NCBI RefSeq assembly: GCF_002078015.1
Contig: NZ_LWBP01000243.1
Location: 1-64,000 of the forward strand
Source of the DNA: Niastella populi
GTDB lineage: Bacteria > Bacteroidota > Bacteroidia > Chitinophagales > Chitinophagaceae
DNA length: 64,000 nt
Direction of reading: 5' to 3'
In this document: positions 42,585-51,130 of the stretch, in pieces
Position numbering within the stretch: position 1 is the first letter of the stretch
Layout of the letters: each line of letters opens with the position of its first letter
Notes under the pieces: generated by a model
Told to the model about the DNA's origin: nothing
Databases searched by the model: none
Seen by the model: only the letters and a program-made list of their open reading frames with translations
Translations under genes and position numbers: made by a program

Positions 42585-44108
42585 CTAAACCAGCACATCG
42601 CCCGTCATTTCCTGAGGCACCGGTAATTCCATCATAGTAAGGATGGTTGGTGCAATATCGCCCAGTTTGCCCGGCTTTACGGTTCCTTTGAAGTTTTTGT
42701 CAATGATGAATAAGGGCACCAGGTTCATGGTATGCGCCGTATTGGGGGTGCCGTCTTCATTGATGAGGTAATCTGCATTGCCATGATCGGCGGTTAAGAA
42801 AATAGTATAGCCATGCTCCAGCGCAGCGGTAACCACACGCTCAACACATGTATCAACGGTTTCAACAGCTTTGATGGCAGCGGCAAAAACACCGGTATGC
42901 CCCACCATGTCGGCATTGGCATAGTTCAAACAAATAAAATCCGCTGTTTCTTTTTCTATTTCCGGAACGATGGCGTCGGTTAATTCAACGGCGCTCATCT
43001 CAGGTTTCAGGTCATAGGTAGCCACTTTGGGTGAAGGGATCATTATACGCGATTCTCCTTCAAATGGCGTTTCGCGGCCGCCGCTGAAAAAGAAAGACAC
43101 GTGCGGGTACTTTTCAGTTTCGGCTATACGGATCTGTTTCTTGCCGTTATTGGCCAGTATTTCACCAAGTGTATTATTCAGGTTATCGTTCTCGAACACT
43201 ACGCCTACGTTTTTAAACGTTTTGTCGTATTCGGTCATGGTAGTGTAGTTCAGCGACAGTTTTTTCATGCCGAAATCGGGCATATCGGTTTGTGAAAGCA
43301 CTTCTGTGATCTCACGGCAACGGTCGGTGCGGAAGTTGAAGCAGATCACTGCATCGCCGTCTTTTATAGTGGCCAGCGGTTTTTGATCGGCATCGACGAT
43401 AACCGTTGGTTTTATGAATTCGTCGGTAACATTGGCCGCATACGATTGCTCAATCGCTTTCAAGGCATCGGTTGCTTTTTCGCCAATACCGTTTACCAGT
43501 GTGTCGTACGCAAATTTAACGCGTTCCCAGCGTTTATCGCGGTCCATAGCATAGTAGCGGCCGCTTACGGAAGCAATTTTACCGGTAGTAGCGCTGAGGT
43601 GTTTTTGCAGATCGGTCACGTAACCCAATCCGCTTTTGGGATCGGTATCGCGGCCATCGGTGAACGCATGAACAAAAACGTCGCTTACACCTTCCTGCTT
43701 ACACAAAGTAACCAGCGCTTTTAAGTGATTGGTATGAGAGTGTACCCCGCCATCACTAACCAGGCCTATCAGGTGCAGCGGTTTTTTGTTCTCCCTGCTG
43801 TAGCGGATGGCTTTTAACAGCATTTCATTTTTAAAGAACGAGCCATCACGTATGGCAACATTGATGCGCTGTAGTTCCTGGTAAACGATACGGCCGGCGC
43901 CCAGGTTCAGGTGGCCCACTTCACTGTTTCCCATTTGCCCGTCGGGCAGGCCTACCAACTCGCCGCAGGTTGTTAAAGTTGTATTAGGATATTTTGCGTA
44001 TAAAGAGCTTACAAACGGAGTATGAGCGTTTTGAATAGCATCTGAAGATTTAACCTTTCCGAGGCCCCAACCGTCCATTATGACTAATATAGACTTATTA
44101 TTTTGCAT
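42585..44108 (-). CDS. gpmI: 2,3-bisphosphoglycerate-independent phosphoglycerate mutase
   Basis: A 507-residue alkaline-phosphatase-superfamily enzyme interconverting 3- and 2-phosphoglycerate. It starts with SILVIMDGWGLGK (metal Asp), has the catalytic Ser in MGNSEVGHLNLGAGR near residue 60, HAFTDGRDTDP, the insert domain with SGRYYAMDRDKRWER, and C-terminal metal ligands in NYANADMVGHTG and TADHGNADY. Full length. It is divergent from the DUF4783 gene with a clear -7 element upstream. Confidence 0.96.
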   Translation of the reverse strand: MQNNKSILVIMDGWGLGKVKSSDAIQNAHTPFVSSLYAKYPNTTLTTCGELVGLPDGQMGNSEVGHLNLGAGRIVYQELQRINVAIRDGSFFKNEMLLKAIRYSRENKKPLHLIGLVSDGGVHSHTNHLKALVTLCKQEGVSDVFVHAFTDGRDTDPKSGLGYVTDLQKHLSATTGKIASVSGRYYAMDRDKRWERVKFAYDTLVNGIGEKATDALKAIEQSYAANVTDEFIKPTVIVDADQKPLATIKDGDAVICFNFRTDRCREITEVLSQTDMPDFGMKKLSLNYTTMTEYDKTFKNVGVVFENDNLNNTLGEILANNGKKQIRIAETEKYPHVSFFFSGGRETPFEGESRIMIPSPKVATYDLKPEMSAVELTDAIVPEIEKETADFICLNYANADMVGHTGVFAAAIKAVETVDTCVERVVTAALEHGYTIFLTADHGNADYLINEDGTPNTAHTMNLVPLFIIDKNFKGTVKPGKLGDIAPTILTMMELPVPQEMTGDVLV

Positions 44109-44147
44109 ATAACAAAGTGATTATGTTTGGTTTGGTGTACAAAACTG

Positions 44148-44155
44148 CAAAGGTA
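44148..44155 (-). promoter_or_regulatory. Putative -7 element of gpmI
   Basis: The minus strand reads TACCTTTG, matching TAnnTTTG, 40 bp upstream of the gpmI ATG. No good TTG box was found at -33. Confidence 0.55.
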
Positions 44156-44248
44156 AGGCAATGCGGCGGTAGTAGTAATTTTTGCCGACATTCTTACTTT
44201 GGCATATTTTTAGCGAATTTAGCGGTGAAAAGTAAAATTTGCTCAATT

Positions 44249-44638
44249 ATGAAAAAGTATCTGGGATTTGCGATAGCAGCCGTTTCGCTCGTCCTGGTAT
44301 CCTTTGCACCCCTTTATTCTATTGATGACGTAGTAGCTGCTATGCGCACCGGTAATGCCACACAATTGTCGAAGTATTTTGATAGCCGGGTGGACCTTTC
44401 TTTACCGGGTAAAAGCGACAATTACAGCAAAAGCCAGGCTGAAATGATCCTCAAGGATTTTTTCAGCAGTAATATGGTAAAGAACTTCATCATAAAACAT
44501 AAAGGGGAGCAAAATGGCTCCCAGTTCTGCATCGGTCTGTTGCAAACCAAAAATGGAAATTTCCGCACGAAATTCTTCATGAAGCAAAAGGGCAACCAAC
44601 AGGTTGTTCAGGAGCTTGGGTTTGAAGTAATGGAATAG
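44249..44638 (+). CDS. DUF4783-family secreted protein
   Basis: About 129 residues. A signal-peptide-like start MKKYLGFAIAAVSLVLVSF is followed by an NTF2-like small domain: DDVVAAMRTGNATQLSKYF, VDLSLPGKSDNYSKSQAEM, FIIKHKGEQNGSQFCIG and RTKFFMKQKG. This is the pattern of the Bacteroidetes DUF4783 family, function unknown. The ATG at 44249 begins the signal segment; the frame is open upstream to 44117, but this overlaps the gpmI promoter. A short gap separates it from nadC on the same strand, a neighbour often seen in this phylum. Confidence 0.82.
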   Translation: MKKYLGFAIAAVSLVLVSFAPLYSIDDVVAAMRTGNATQLSKYFDSRVDLSLPGKSDNYSKSQAEMILKDFFSSNMVKNFIIKHKGEQNGSQFCIGLLQTKNGNFRTKFFMKQKGNQQVVQELGFEVME

Positions 44639-44756
44639 TAAAAACCGGAAAAACATATTTGCCGCCGGAATTCGCCGGCAGGCAATGAGGCAGGGAAACA
44701 GGCGATTGGAATGGACTAAATTGAAGGCCATTCTAATTGCCTGTTGTTGTTAGCGG

Positions 44757-44790
44757 TTGGTTTTATTACCTTGCCGATTGATTACCTTTG
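44757..44790 (+). promoter_or_regulatory. Promoter of nadC (TTG-23-TACCTTTG)
   Basis: TTG at 44757-44759 and TACCTTTG at 44783-44790 match the Bacteroidetes consensus with a 23-bp spacer. The ATG at 44796 is only 6 nt past the -7 box, so the mRNA would be leaderless or nearly so. Confidence 0.6.
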
Positions 44791-44795
44791 TGAGT

Positions 44796-45650
44796 ATGCT
44801 CACATTCAACGAACAGCTGCATCATTTAATTGAAGCGGGCCTGCAGGAAGACATAGGCGACGGAGATCATTCTACACTATCTGTTATACCGGCCGATGCC
44901 AGAGGAAAGGCCGTGTTAAAAATAAAACAGGCCGGTACCGTAGCCGGTATGCAGGTTGCCGAAGCGATCTTCAGGTATAAAGAACCTTCCATACAGTTTA
45001 CCGCACTTAAGAAAGACGGCGACTCCATGGAGGCCGGTGAACATGCTTTTGAGGTAACTGCAACCGTGCATAGCATTTTACAATGTGAGCGGCTGGTGTT
45101 GAATTGTATGCAGCGGATGAGCGGCATCGCCACACTCACCCGTTTATATACCGACCGGTTGAAGGGATATGCCACCCGCCTGCTCGATACCCGTAAAACA
45201 ACCCCCGGTTTTCGTTTACTTGAAAAAGAAGCGGTGCGCATTGGTGGCGGGCATAATCACCGCATGGGTTTGTACGATATGATCATGCTGAAAGATAATC
45301 ACATCGATTATTGCGGCGGGTTGGAAAAGGCCATTGAACGGGCCTGGATCTATGTGCAGCAGGTTAAACCCGGGTTAAAAATTGAAGTGGAAACCAGAAG
45401 TATCGATGAGGTAAAAAGAGTGATCGCCTTTGGGAAAGTTGATCGCGTTATGCTGGATAATTTTTCCCCGGAGATGCTTTCCCAGGCGTTGAAGCTGATA
45501 AACAGAACCATTGAAACCGAAGCCAGCGGCGGCATTACGCTGGATAATATTACCGAATATGCCGCAACTGGTGTAGATTACGTTAGTGTAGGAGCGCTGA
45601 TACATCAGGCTGCCAGCCTTGACTTAAGTTTAAAAGCTGTGGTGATCTAA
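44796..45650 (+). CDS. nadC: Nicotinate-nucleotide pyrophosphorylase (quinolinate phosphoribosyltransferase)
   Basis: About 284 residues, cytoplasmic. It makes nicotinate mononucleotide from quinolinate and PRPP in NAD synthesis. Landmarks are EDIGDGDHSTLSVIP, the catalytic stretch RLLDTRKTTPGFRLLEKEAV, RIGGGHNHRMGLYDMIMLKDNHI (adjoining), VEVETRS, VMLDNFSPE and ASGGITLDNI with YVSVGALIH. The ATG at 44796 restores the family N-terminus. The upstream in-frame start at 44757 overlaps the promoter. It is followed by SUI1 and a small membrane protein on the same strand. Confidence 0.95.
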   Translation: MLTFNEQLHHLIEAGLQEDIGDGDHSTLSVIPADARGKAVLKIKQAGTVAGMQVAEAIFRYKEPSIQFTALKKDGDSMEAGEHAFEVTATVHSILQCERLVLNCMQRMSGIATLTRLYTDRLKGYATRLLDTRKTTPGFRLLEKEAVRIGGGHNHRMGLYDMIMLKDNHIDYCGGLEKAIERAWIYVQQVKPGLKIEVETRSIDEVKRVIAFGKVDRVMLDNFSPEMLSQALKLINRTIETEASGGITLDNITEYAATGVDYVSVGALIHQAASLDLSLKAVVI

Positions 45651-45651
45651 T

Positions 45652-45676
45652 TTGATAATGTGATAATTTGATAATG
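45652..45676. repeat. Word tract GATAATGTGATAATTTGATAATG
   Basis: Three near copies of TTGATAATG/GTGATAAT fill the start of the nadC-SUI1 gap. The same words recur at 60517-60570 and inverted at 22183-22226. Confidence 0.7.
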
Positions 45677-45699
45677 GAATACAACTGCAAAGTATAACA

Positions 45700-46044
45700 A
45701 TGAGTAAGAAGAATAAACCCGACAATAAAGGATTCGTATACAGCACCGATCCCAATTTCAGGTTTGAAGAAGAACGGGAAACCGTTCAAACGCCTGCACC
45801 CGAACAACAAAAATTACGGGTACGGTTAGATACCAAACAACGCGCCGGTAAAGCCGTAACGCTGATCGTTGGTTTTATTGGTACCGACGACGATCTCGAA
45901 GACCTTGGCAAGAAGCTGAAAAACTTTTGCGGTACCGGCGGTTCGGCCAAAGACGGTGAGATCATTATCCAGGGCGACCAGCGCGAGAAAGTGATGCAAT
46001 GGTTGTTGAAGAACGGATATAAGAACAGTAAGAAAGCTGGATAA
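45700..46044 (+). CDS. SUI1/YciH-type translation initiation factor-like protein
   Basis: A 114-residue protein of the eIF1/SUI1 fold. The N-terminal 40 residues are polar and variable; the core shows VRLDTKQRAGKAVTLIVGFIG, DLGKKLKNFCGTGGSAKDGEI and IQGDQREKVMQWLLKNGYK, the family pattern. In bacteria YciH-like proteins can influence start-site fidelity at the 30S subunit; their normal role is not settled. It lies 49 bp behind nadC. Confidence 0.9.
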   Translation: MSKKNKPDNKGFVYSTDPNFRFEEERETVQTPAPEQQKLRVRLDTKQRAGKAVTLIVGFIGTDDDLEDLGKKLKNFCGTGGSAKDGEIIIQGDQREKVMQWLLKNGYKNSKKAG

Positions 46045-46197
46045 AAATCAATTGGCAATTGGCAACTGCCAATCTGAAAATACCCTGAGCGAAACCAAAT
46101 GGCCGGCTATGATCGTTAAGCGAAGCCGAAAACTGGCTAACCCGGCAAAAGAGTTGAAATTCTATTATAGTTGTATCGTAAACCCTAACCCCTGAAC

Positions 46198-46422
46198 ATG
46201 GCACTCTTTTTCTTTTATTTACGCGTGCTTTTCACGCTGATCATGCTTGCTTTCTTTGGTTTTATGGTAATGCATTTTGTTATGTCCATAAAATTGATAA
46301 GGCTGGGTAATAAAGAGGCAAATCATATGAAAAAGCAAAGTGCGCAAAGATCGATCCTGTGGTCAGTGTCTGGTATGTTGTTGGTGTTCTTTGTGTGGAT
46401 GGCTATTATGACCTGGCTGTAA
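46198..46422 (+). CDS. Small two-helix membrane protein, unknown
   Basis: A 74-residue protein with two hydrophobic helices, about residues 3-29 (FYLRVLFTLIMLAFFGFMVM) and 52-73 (ILWSVSGMLLVFFVWMAIM), joined by a basic linker KLIRLGNKEANHMKKQSAQR. No family is recognised. It is followed 12 bp after its stop by a strong terminator, which supports it as a real gene. Confidence 0.7.
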   Translation: MALFFFYLRVLFTLIMLAFFGFMVMHFVMSIKLIRLGNKEANHMKKQSAQRSILWSVSGMLLVFFVWMAIMTWL

Positions 46423-46434
46423 GCTTATATAAAA

Positions 46435-46461
46435 GCAAAAGGATCGCACCGATCCTTTTGC
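46435..46461. terminator. Bidirectional terminator
   Basis: GCAAAAGGATCG-CAC-CGATCCTTTTGC is a near-perfect stem between convergent genes, with A- and T-rich arms usable in both directions. Confidence 0.85.
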
Positions 46462-46480
46462 ATATTGTGTGCCTTATCGA

Positions 46481-47932
46481 CTATTGACCGGCAGCAGAGC
46501 TATATGCTTTCTTTTCTCCCCACATATTCAGTAATTCAAGCGAAGGGATCTTGAAATCGCCGCTTAAGCTTACATACAATCCTATTACATCCTGCTGGTT
46601 CAGCGGATACGTATCGATGCTTTCAAACCGAACGTTATACTGGTTCACCAGGTTCGTATAAACAGAGCCGGTAGGCCATACCTGCGTGCCACGGTTGCTG
46701 ATGTTGATAAGATTGAATTTAACCCCTGCGTGACGCTGGCATTTCTTAGCGATTACATCAGGTTGCTCATTACTTTCAATGAACATATCAACTCCAATGA
46801 TTTGTTCATTTATCAGTTCCTTCGATTCCAGCATGGTATTTTTTTCCAGTTTCAACGGAGTGGGAGTGCCTGGTTTATTAGCTATTATTGGTTTGGCATT
46901 CAATTCAGGTGTTTTGCCAAAGTTGCCGATGATGGCATCGGCAAATTGTGTGGTATTGAGGCTTTGCTTGTTTTTATCGCCAAAGTCGCCTGTGTGCACA
47001 CCCTGTTCAAGGGTATACAGCAACGCGTTCTCAATAACGGCTGCATTTTCTGTAAGGCCAAGGTGACGCAGCATAGCGAAGCCGCTTAATAATAATGCGG
47101 TAGGGTTGGCGATGTTCTTACCGGCAATATCGGGCGCTGTGCCATGCACCGCTTCGAATATACATATGTGATCACCGATGTTGGCGCTTGGTGCAAAACC
47201 CAAACCACCCACCAGGCCGGCGCAAAGATCGCTCACGATATCGCCCTGCAGGTTGGTCAGCACCACCACATCAAAAGTATCGGGGCGGGTAACCAGTTTC
47301 ATACACAGGTCGTCAACGATGATATCATCTGCTTTAAGATCGGGGTATTCTTTTGCTACTTCGTAAAAGCATTCGAGGAATAACCCGTCGGTGATCTTCA
47401 TGATATTTGCTTTGTGACCGCAGGTAATGCGGCGGGCTTTTTTCTGACGCGCCATTTCAAAAGCATAACGGATCACCTGCAAACTGCCGGGGCGGGTGAT
47501 AAAGCGGCGGCTCAATGCTACGTCGTGGGTAAGCATGTGCTCTATACCACCGTATGTATCTTCAATATTTTCGCGAACAACTGTAATATCGATGGGAATG
47601 CCTGCTTTGGAGAAAACGGTATCCACACCGTGCAGGGTTTGAAAAACCCGTTTGTTGGCATACGTATTCCAGGTTTTGCGGGCGGTTACGTTTACACTTT
47701 TAACGCCTTTGCCCTTGGGGGTTTCCATGGGACCTTTAAATAAGATACCCAGGCGTTCGATGGTTTGCTGGGCTTCTGGCGTCATGCCGTTTGAAAATCC
47801 TTTATCGAATACCCATTTGCCCATGTCAACCATTTCGTATTCTAGGGGCACTTTGTTGGCTTCAAAAATATTTAAAACGGCACTCATTATCTCAGGTCCA
47901 ATGCCGTCGCCTTTGGCCACTGCAATTTTCAT
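46481..47932 (-). CDS. icd: NADP-dependent isocitrate dehydrogenase with C-terminal extension
   Basis: A 483-residue enzyme of the isocitrate/isopropylmalate dehydrogenase superfamily. It has GDGIGPEIM near the N-terminus, the substrate-phosphate loop with TVVRENIEDTYGGIEH, the catalytic Tyr/Lys region, DDLCMKLVTRPDTFDVVV (metal Asp), NLQGDIVSDLCAGLVGGLG and the cofactor loop EAVHGTAPDIAGKNIANP. The last about 140 residues form an extra domain (LINEQIIGVDMFIESNEQP onward) as in the long Thermus/Rickettsia-type enzymes. It oxidises isocitrate to 2-oxoglutarate. Cofactor NADP is inferred from family annotation, not from residues checked here. Confidence 0.9.
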   Translation of the reverse strand: MKIAVAKGDGIGPEIMSAVLNIFEANKVPLEYEMVDMGKWVFDKGFSNGMTPEAQQTIERLGILFKGPMETPKGKGVKSVNVTARKTWNTYANKRVFQTLHGVDTVFSKAGIPIDITVVRENIEDTYGGIEHMLTHDVALSRRFITRPGSLQVIRYAFEMARQKKARRITCGHKANIMKITDGLFLECFYEVAKEYPDLKADDIIVDDLCMKLVTRPDTFDVVVLTNLQGDIVSDLCAGLVGGLGFAPSANIGDHICIFEAVHGTAPDIAGKNIANPTALLLSGFAMLRHLGLTENAAVIENALLYTLEQGVHTGDFGDKNKQSLNTTQFADAIIGNFGKTPELNAKPIIANKPGTPTPLKLEKNTMLESKELINEQIIGVDMFIESNEQPDVIAKKCQRHAGVKFNLINISNRGTQVWPTGSVYTNLVNQYNVRFESIDTYPLNQQDVIGLYVSLSGDFKIPSLELLNMWGEKKAYSSAAGQ

Positions 47933-48179
47933 GTGTATTTTAGTTTTTGTTGTTAATATAAAGCCTCATGTAACTGGTCGCAATACCCATTAGATTATTA
48001 CATGTTAATAATGAATTGATTATCGCAAAAGTTCCATGTTATGTAATTAAATACTGATCGATGTGAATAAATCCCCGGCAAAATTAGCCATCAACACCAA
48101 CAATTCATATTAAAACGTGAATAATTGCTATGGCTGGCTTTTATTTTTGATTATCTTTAATTCCCAAATTGTTAGTGCA

Positions 48180-48566
48180 ATGGTTTCAAAGATTTCCGAA
48201 GGCATTGAAATAAGTGTCGAAACGTTTTACCAGCCCGATTATTCCAACCCTGTATCGGGAGAGTATATGTTTGCCTATCGGATAACCATTGAAAATCATA
48301 ATAACTTTCCTGTAAAGCTTCACCGCCGCCACTGGTATATTATTGACAGCAATGGCACCAATCGCGAAGTAGAGGGCGAAGGGGTAGTAGGCGTTCAGCC
48401 AACCCTGCAGCCCGGCGAACGGTATCAGTATGTAAGCGGCTGCAACCTGCGGAGTGAAATGGGTAAAATGCATGGCACCTACCTCATGGAGAACCTGCTT
48501 AACAAAACTTCTTTCGATGTGAACATCCCGGTATTCGAGATGATCGTTCCGTTTAAGATGAACTAG
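48180..48566 (+). CDS. apaG: ApaG domain protein
   Basis: A 128-residue immunoglobulin/fibronectin-like protein. Signatures are ISVETFYQPDYS, MFAYRITIENHNNFPVKL, RRHWYIIDSNG, VEGEGVVGVQPTLQPGERYQYVSGC (adjoining) and GTYLMENL, all typical for ApaG. E. coli ApaG has been linked to cobalt resistance and Ap4A levels, with unclear mechanism. The ATG at 48180 fits the family; the frame is open upstream to 48117, where the extra residues look like a chance hydrophobic stretch. Confidence 0.93.
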   Translation: MVSKISEGIEISVETFYQPDYSNPVSGEYMFAYRITIENHNNFPVKLHRRHWYIIDSNGTNREVEGEGVVGVQPTLQPGERYQYVSGCNLRSEMGKMHGTYLMENLLNKTSFDVNIPVFEMIVPFKMN

Positions 48567-48665
48567 GTAGCGCAGTGCGCTAAGTTGAAAAGTTGATAAA
48601 GGCTTCAAGTTACAGGCCTCGCGACTATTTTCACCACGCCAATAATATAAGATATTAATAAAAAC

Positions 48666-48695
48666 AAAAGGCTTCCGATTACCGGAAGCCTTTTT
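48666..48695. terminator. Bidirectional terminator after apaG
   Basis: AAAAGGCTTCCG-ATTAC-CGGAAGCCTTTTT forms a perfect 11-bp stem with flanking A/T runs, between apaG and the convergent transporter gene. Confidence 0.9.
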
Positions 48696-48766
48696 ACATT
48701 TATTAGGTTTGTTATTTATTGCGGTCATAAAGTTGAGATACCTCTATCAACATGTCAACTTTTCAA

Positions 48767-50572
48767 CTATCTAACTCCATGCATCATCTTTTTCAACAGC
48801 GGCGTCAACGCATATAATAATGCAGCGGCAGCCACGCAAAGCACTACGAAAACCATAAAGAATTCGTAAAGGTTAGTAATAGTGAAGCCGGAAAAAGTGG
48901 GATAAGTGATCGGGATCTTCTTCTCTGCTAAAAATGCCAGTTGCTCGGCTGTAGGTTGAACGGTTTTATCGAGAACACTTTGCAGGTTGATCCCTTTTTC
49001 AGCAGCTACCTGAAACTTATCACCGGTTGGCGGTAACAGAGCGCCCAGGGTTCCGGTGAGGGCATAGCCTGCCGCATTACCGAGGAACCATACGCCCATC
49101 AGTAATGAACCAAAACGTTTGGGGGCCAGTTTGGCTACGAGCGACAAACCAATGGGCGACAAACACAATTCGCCCCAGGTATGTAAAAGATATAATACAA
49201 TAAGCCAGATGATACCTATTTTATCATGGATCTGTAATCCCTTTACCTGGGTGGCAATGATAAAATAACCCAATCCGATGAGGGCAAGGCCAATAGCCTG
49301 CTTAACGGTAGAGATCGGTTCAAGGTTCCTTTTCTGCAACTTCAACCACATAACACTGAAAGGCAGGGCAAAGATCACTACAAACAAGCCGTTGAAGATC
49401 TGTACCATACTGGGGGGCATATGCCAGCCTAAAATACGGGTATCGGTTTGTTTGGCGGCAATGAAAGTGAGTGAGGAACCCGATTGCTCAAATGCCGCCC
49501 AGAAGAAGATCACAAAGAAAGCCACTACGTATAAAACCAGTATGCGCTGGGTTTCAACGCGGGTAAGCGATTTATCGGTGAGGATGAAGATGGCCAGACT
49601 TATACCGGCTGCGTATATAAAAGGATAAACGTAAGTTTTGATGGGCGACAGTGCAAGCGCGCCAAAATATGAGGCGAGTCCTGTTTTGCTTTCCAGTAAA
49701 GGATATTTAATTGAATCCCACGAAATGTATTGAATGCCGAAATAAAAGATCACCAGCAGGCTGAATAACAGAACTACCGACTGGGTAGTGAATTTGGCAT
49801 GGGCGGCCTCACCTTCATGAACCGCATTTTTATCAGGTTTGGCGCCAATGGGCTGGCCGGTAGGTGTAACTACAAACTTGTTTTTCAAAAGGAAAAAAAT
49901 GATCGTTCCCAGCATCATGGCGATACCGGCTGCCAGAAAGCCCCATTTGAAAGCAGTAAGGTCTCGTACTATTTTCTCTGTTCCGTCAGCCTGTTTAATA
50001 ATATGCTGCACATCACCCACTAACGGACAAATAAACTGTCCCAAAATGGCGCCGAGGTTAATACCCATATAAAATATGGTGAAAGCTGAATCGAGCTTGC
50101 TTTTTTCTTCTTTGGGGTACAGTTGACCCACCATTGAAGAAATATTGGGTTTGAAGAACCCGTTCCCGAAAATTTGCAATCCCAGCGATATCCACATAAG
50201 GGTTTTGGCCGTTTGCAAATTGGTGCCGAAGGTGCTGGCGCTGGAAAAAAGCACCAGTTGACCAATGGCGAGAATAGCGCCGCCTAACAAGATACAGTTC
50301 CGGTTGCCCAGGTATTTGTCGGAAATATAACCGCCCAGCATGGGGGTGAGGTAGCAGAGGCCCAGATACCCCCCATATATAATGGAAGCGTTTTCATCAC
50401 CCATCATAAGGGCCTGCGAAAGAAAGAGGGCGAGCACGGTACGCATTCCATAAAAGTTGAACCGTTCCCACATTTCGGTAGCGAATAGTACGCCAAGGCC
50501 TTTGGGGTGCCCTTTGGAAGAGGTTTTTTCAGTTGAGATCACTTCGGGGGTTATTGTTCCAGTTTGAGCCAT
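48767..50572 (-). CDS. Proton-dependent oligopeptide transporter (POT/PTR family)
   Basis: A 601-residue inner-membrane protein of the MFS superfamily with about 12-14 helices. The proton-coupling motif EMWERFNFYG lies in TM1, and the PTR2 signature FTIFYMGINLGAILGQFICP follows TM4-5 (FYMGIN); SPIGLSLVAKLAPKRFGSLLMG is the typical late motif. It imports di- and tripeptides with protons. A long cytoplasmic loop (about 230-260) and an insertion before the last two helices are visible. Monocistronic on the minus strand, divergent from purD. Confidence 0.93.
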   Translation of the reverse strand: MAQTGTITPEVISTEKTSSKGHPKGLGVLFATEMWERFNFYGMRTVLALFLSQALMMGDENASIIYGGYLGLCYLTPMLGGYISDKYLGNRNCILLGGAILAIGQLVLFSSASTFGTNLQTAKTLMWISLGLQIFGNGFFKPNISSMVGQLYPKEEKSKLDSAFTIFYMGINLGAILGQFICPLVGDVQHIIKQADGTEKIVRDLTAFKWGFLAAGIAMMLGTIIFFLLKNKFVVTPTGQPIGAKPDKNAVHEGEAAHAKFTTQSVVLLFSLLVIFYFGIQYISWDSIKYPLLESKTGLASYFGALALSPIKTYVYPFIYAAGISLAIFILTDKSLTRVETQRILVLYVVAFFVIFFWAAFEQSGSSLTFIAAKQTDTRILGWHMPPSMVQIFNGLFVVIFALPFSVMWLKLQKRNLEPISTVKQAIGLALIGLGYFIIATQVKGLQIHDKIGIIWLIVLYLLHTWGELCLSPIGLSLVAKLAPKRFGSLLMGVWFLGNAAGYALTGTLGALLPPTGDKFQVAAEKGINLQSVLDKTVQPTAEQLAFLAEKKIPITYPTFSGFTITNLYEFFMVFVVLCVAAAALLYALTPLLKKMMHGVR

Positions 50573-51130
50573 ACAGTCATGTAATTTTTGTTTTAGAAAT
50601 CAAGCAATTCGTTAGCGCAGTATTTTAACGGCCCAAAATAATGATTAATTCAATACTGCTAAAAAGAGAATGTCTTAGCGCTTAGCTAATATTCGGCTGC
50701 TTATTTCTGTTCAGGTTCGTACTTGCGCTCTTCCTGCGCTACACATTTCATTACCGGTAAAAAGGAATTGCATAGGTAGTATGGGGTTTAATAAAGGGTT
50801 AACCAGGGGTAGCCCCGGGGTAGTTAAAAGGGTAGTGGTTAGGTAGCCATGTGGTAGTGAAAATTCAGGAGCGGCATATTTTGTTGTTTAATAATCAAAT
50901 AGTTAGGGAGTACTGAAATGGTTCGTGGGTAGGGCAGGGGTAGAAAATGCGTTTTTACCCGGCTGCTTGTCATGGTGTTATGCTTCTTTGGGGTAGCCAG
51001 GGGTAGTAAATGGCGGTTTACCTGTTAACATTAAACGGGTTTAAGGGTTGTGGCGGGCAGGAGAATTAAAATTCATTAATCCCCCCACAATACCGAAATT
51101 CGCGGCGGCAAAACTACTCCACTATTTATC
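50573..51130. repeat. Intergenic region with repeated GGGGTAG words
   Basis: About 560 bp with no gene. Between 50770 and 51006 GGTAG occurs about ten times on the plus strand, mostly as GGGGTAG or GGGTAG, for example CCAGGGGTAGCCCCGGGGTAG at 50803-50823 (first 20 bases shown in two parts), GTGGGTAGGGCAGGGGTAG and TGGGGTAGCCAGGGGTAG. It lies between divergent POT and purD genes, where promoters are expected. Confidence 0.6.
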
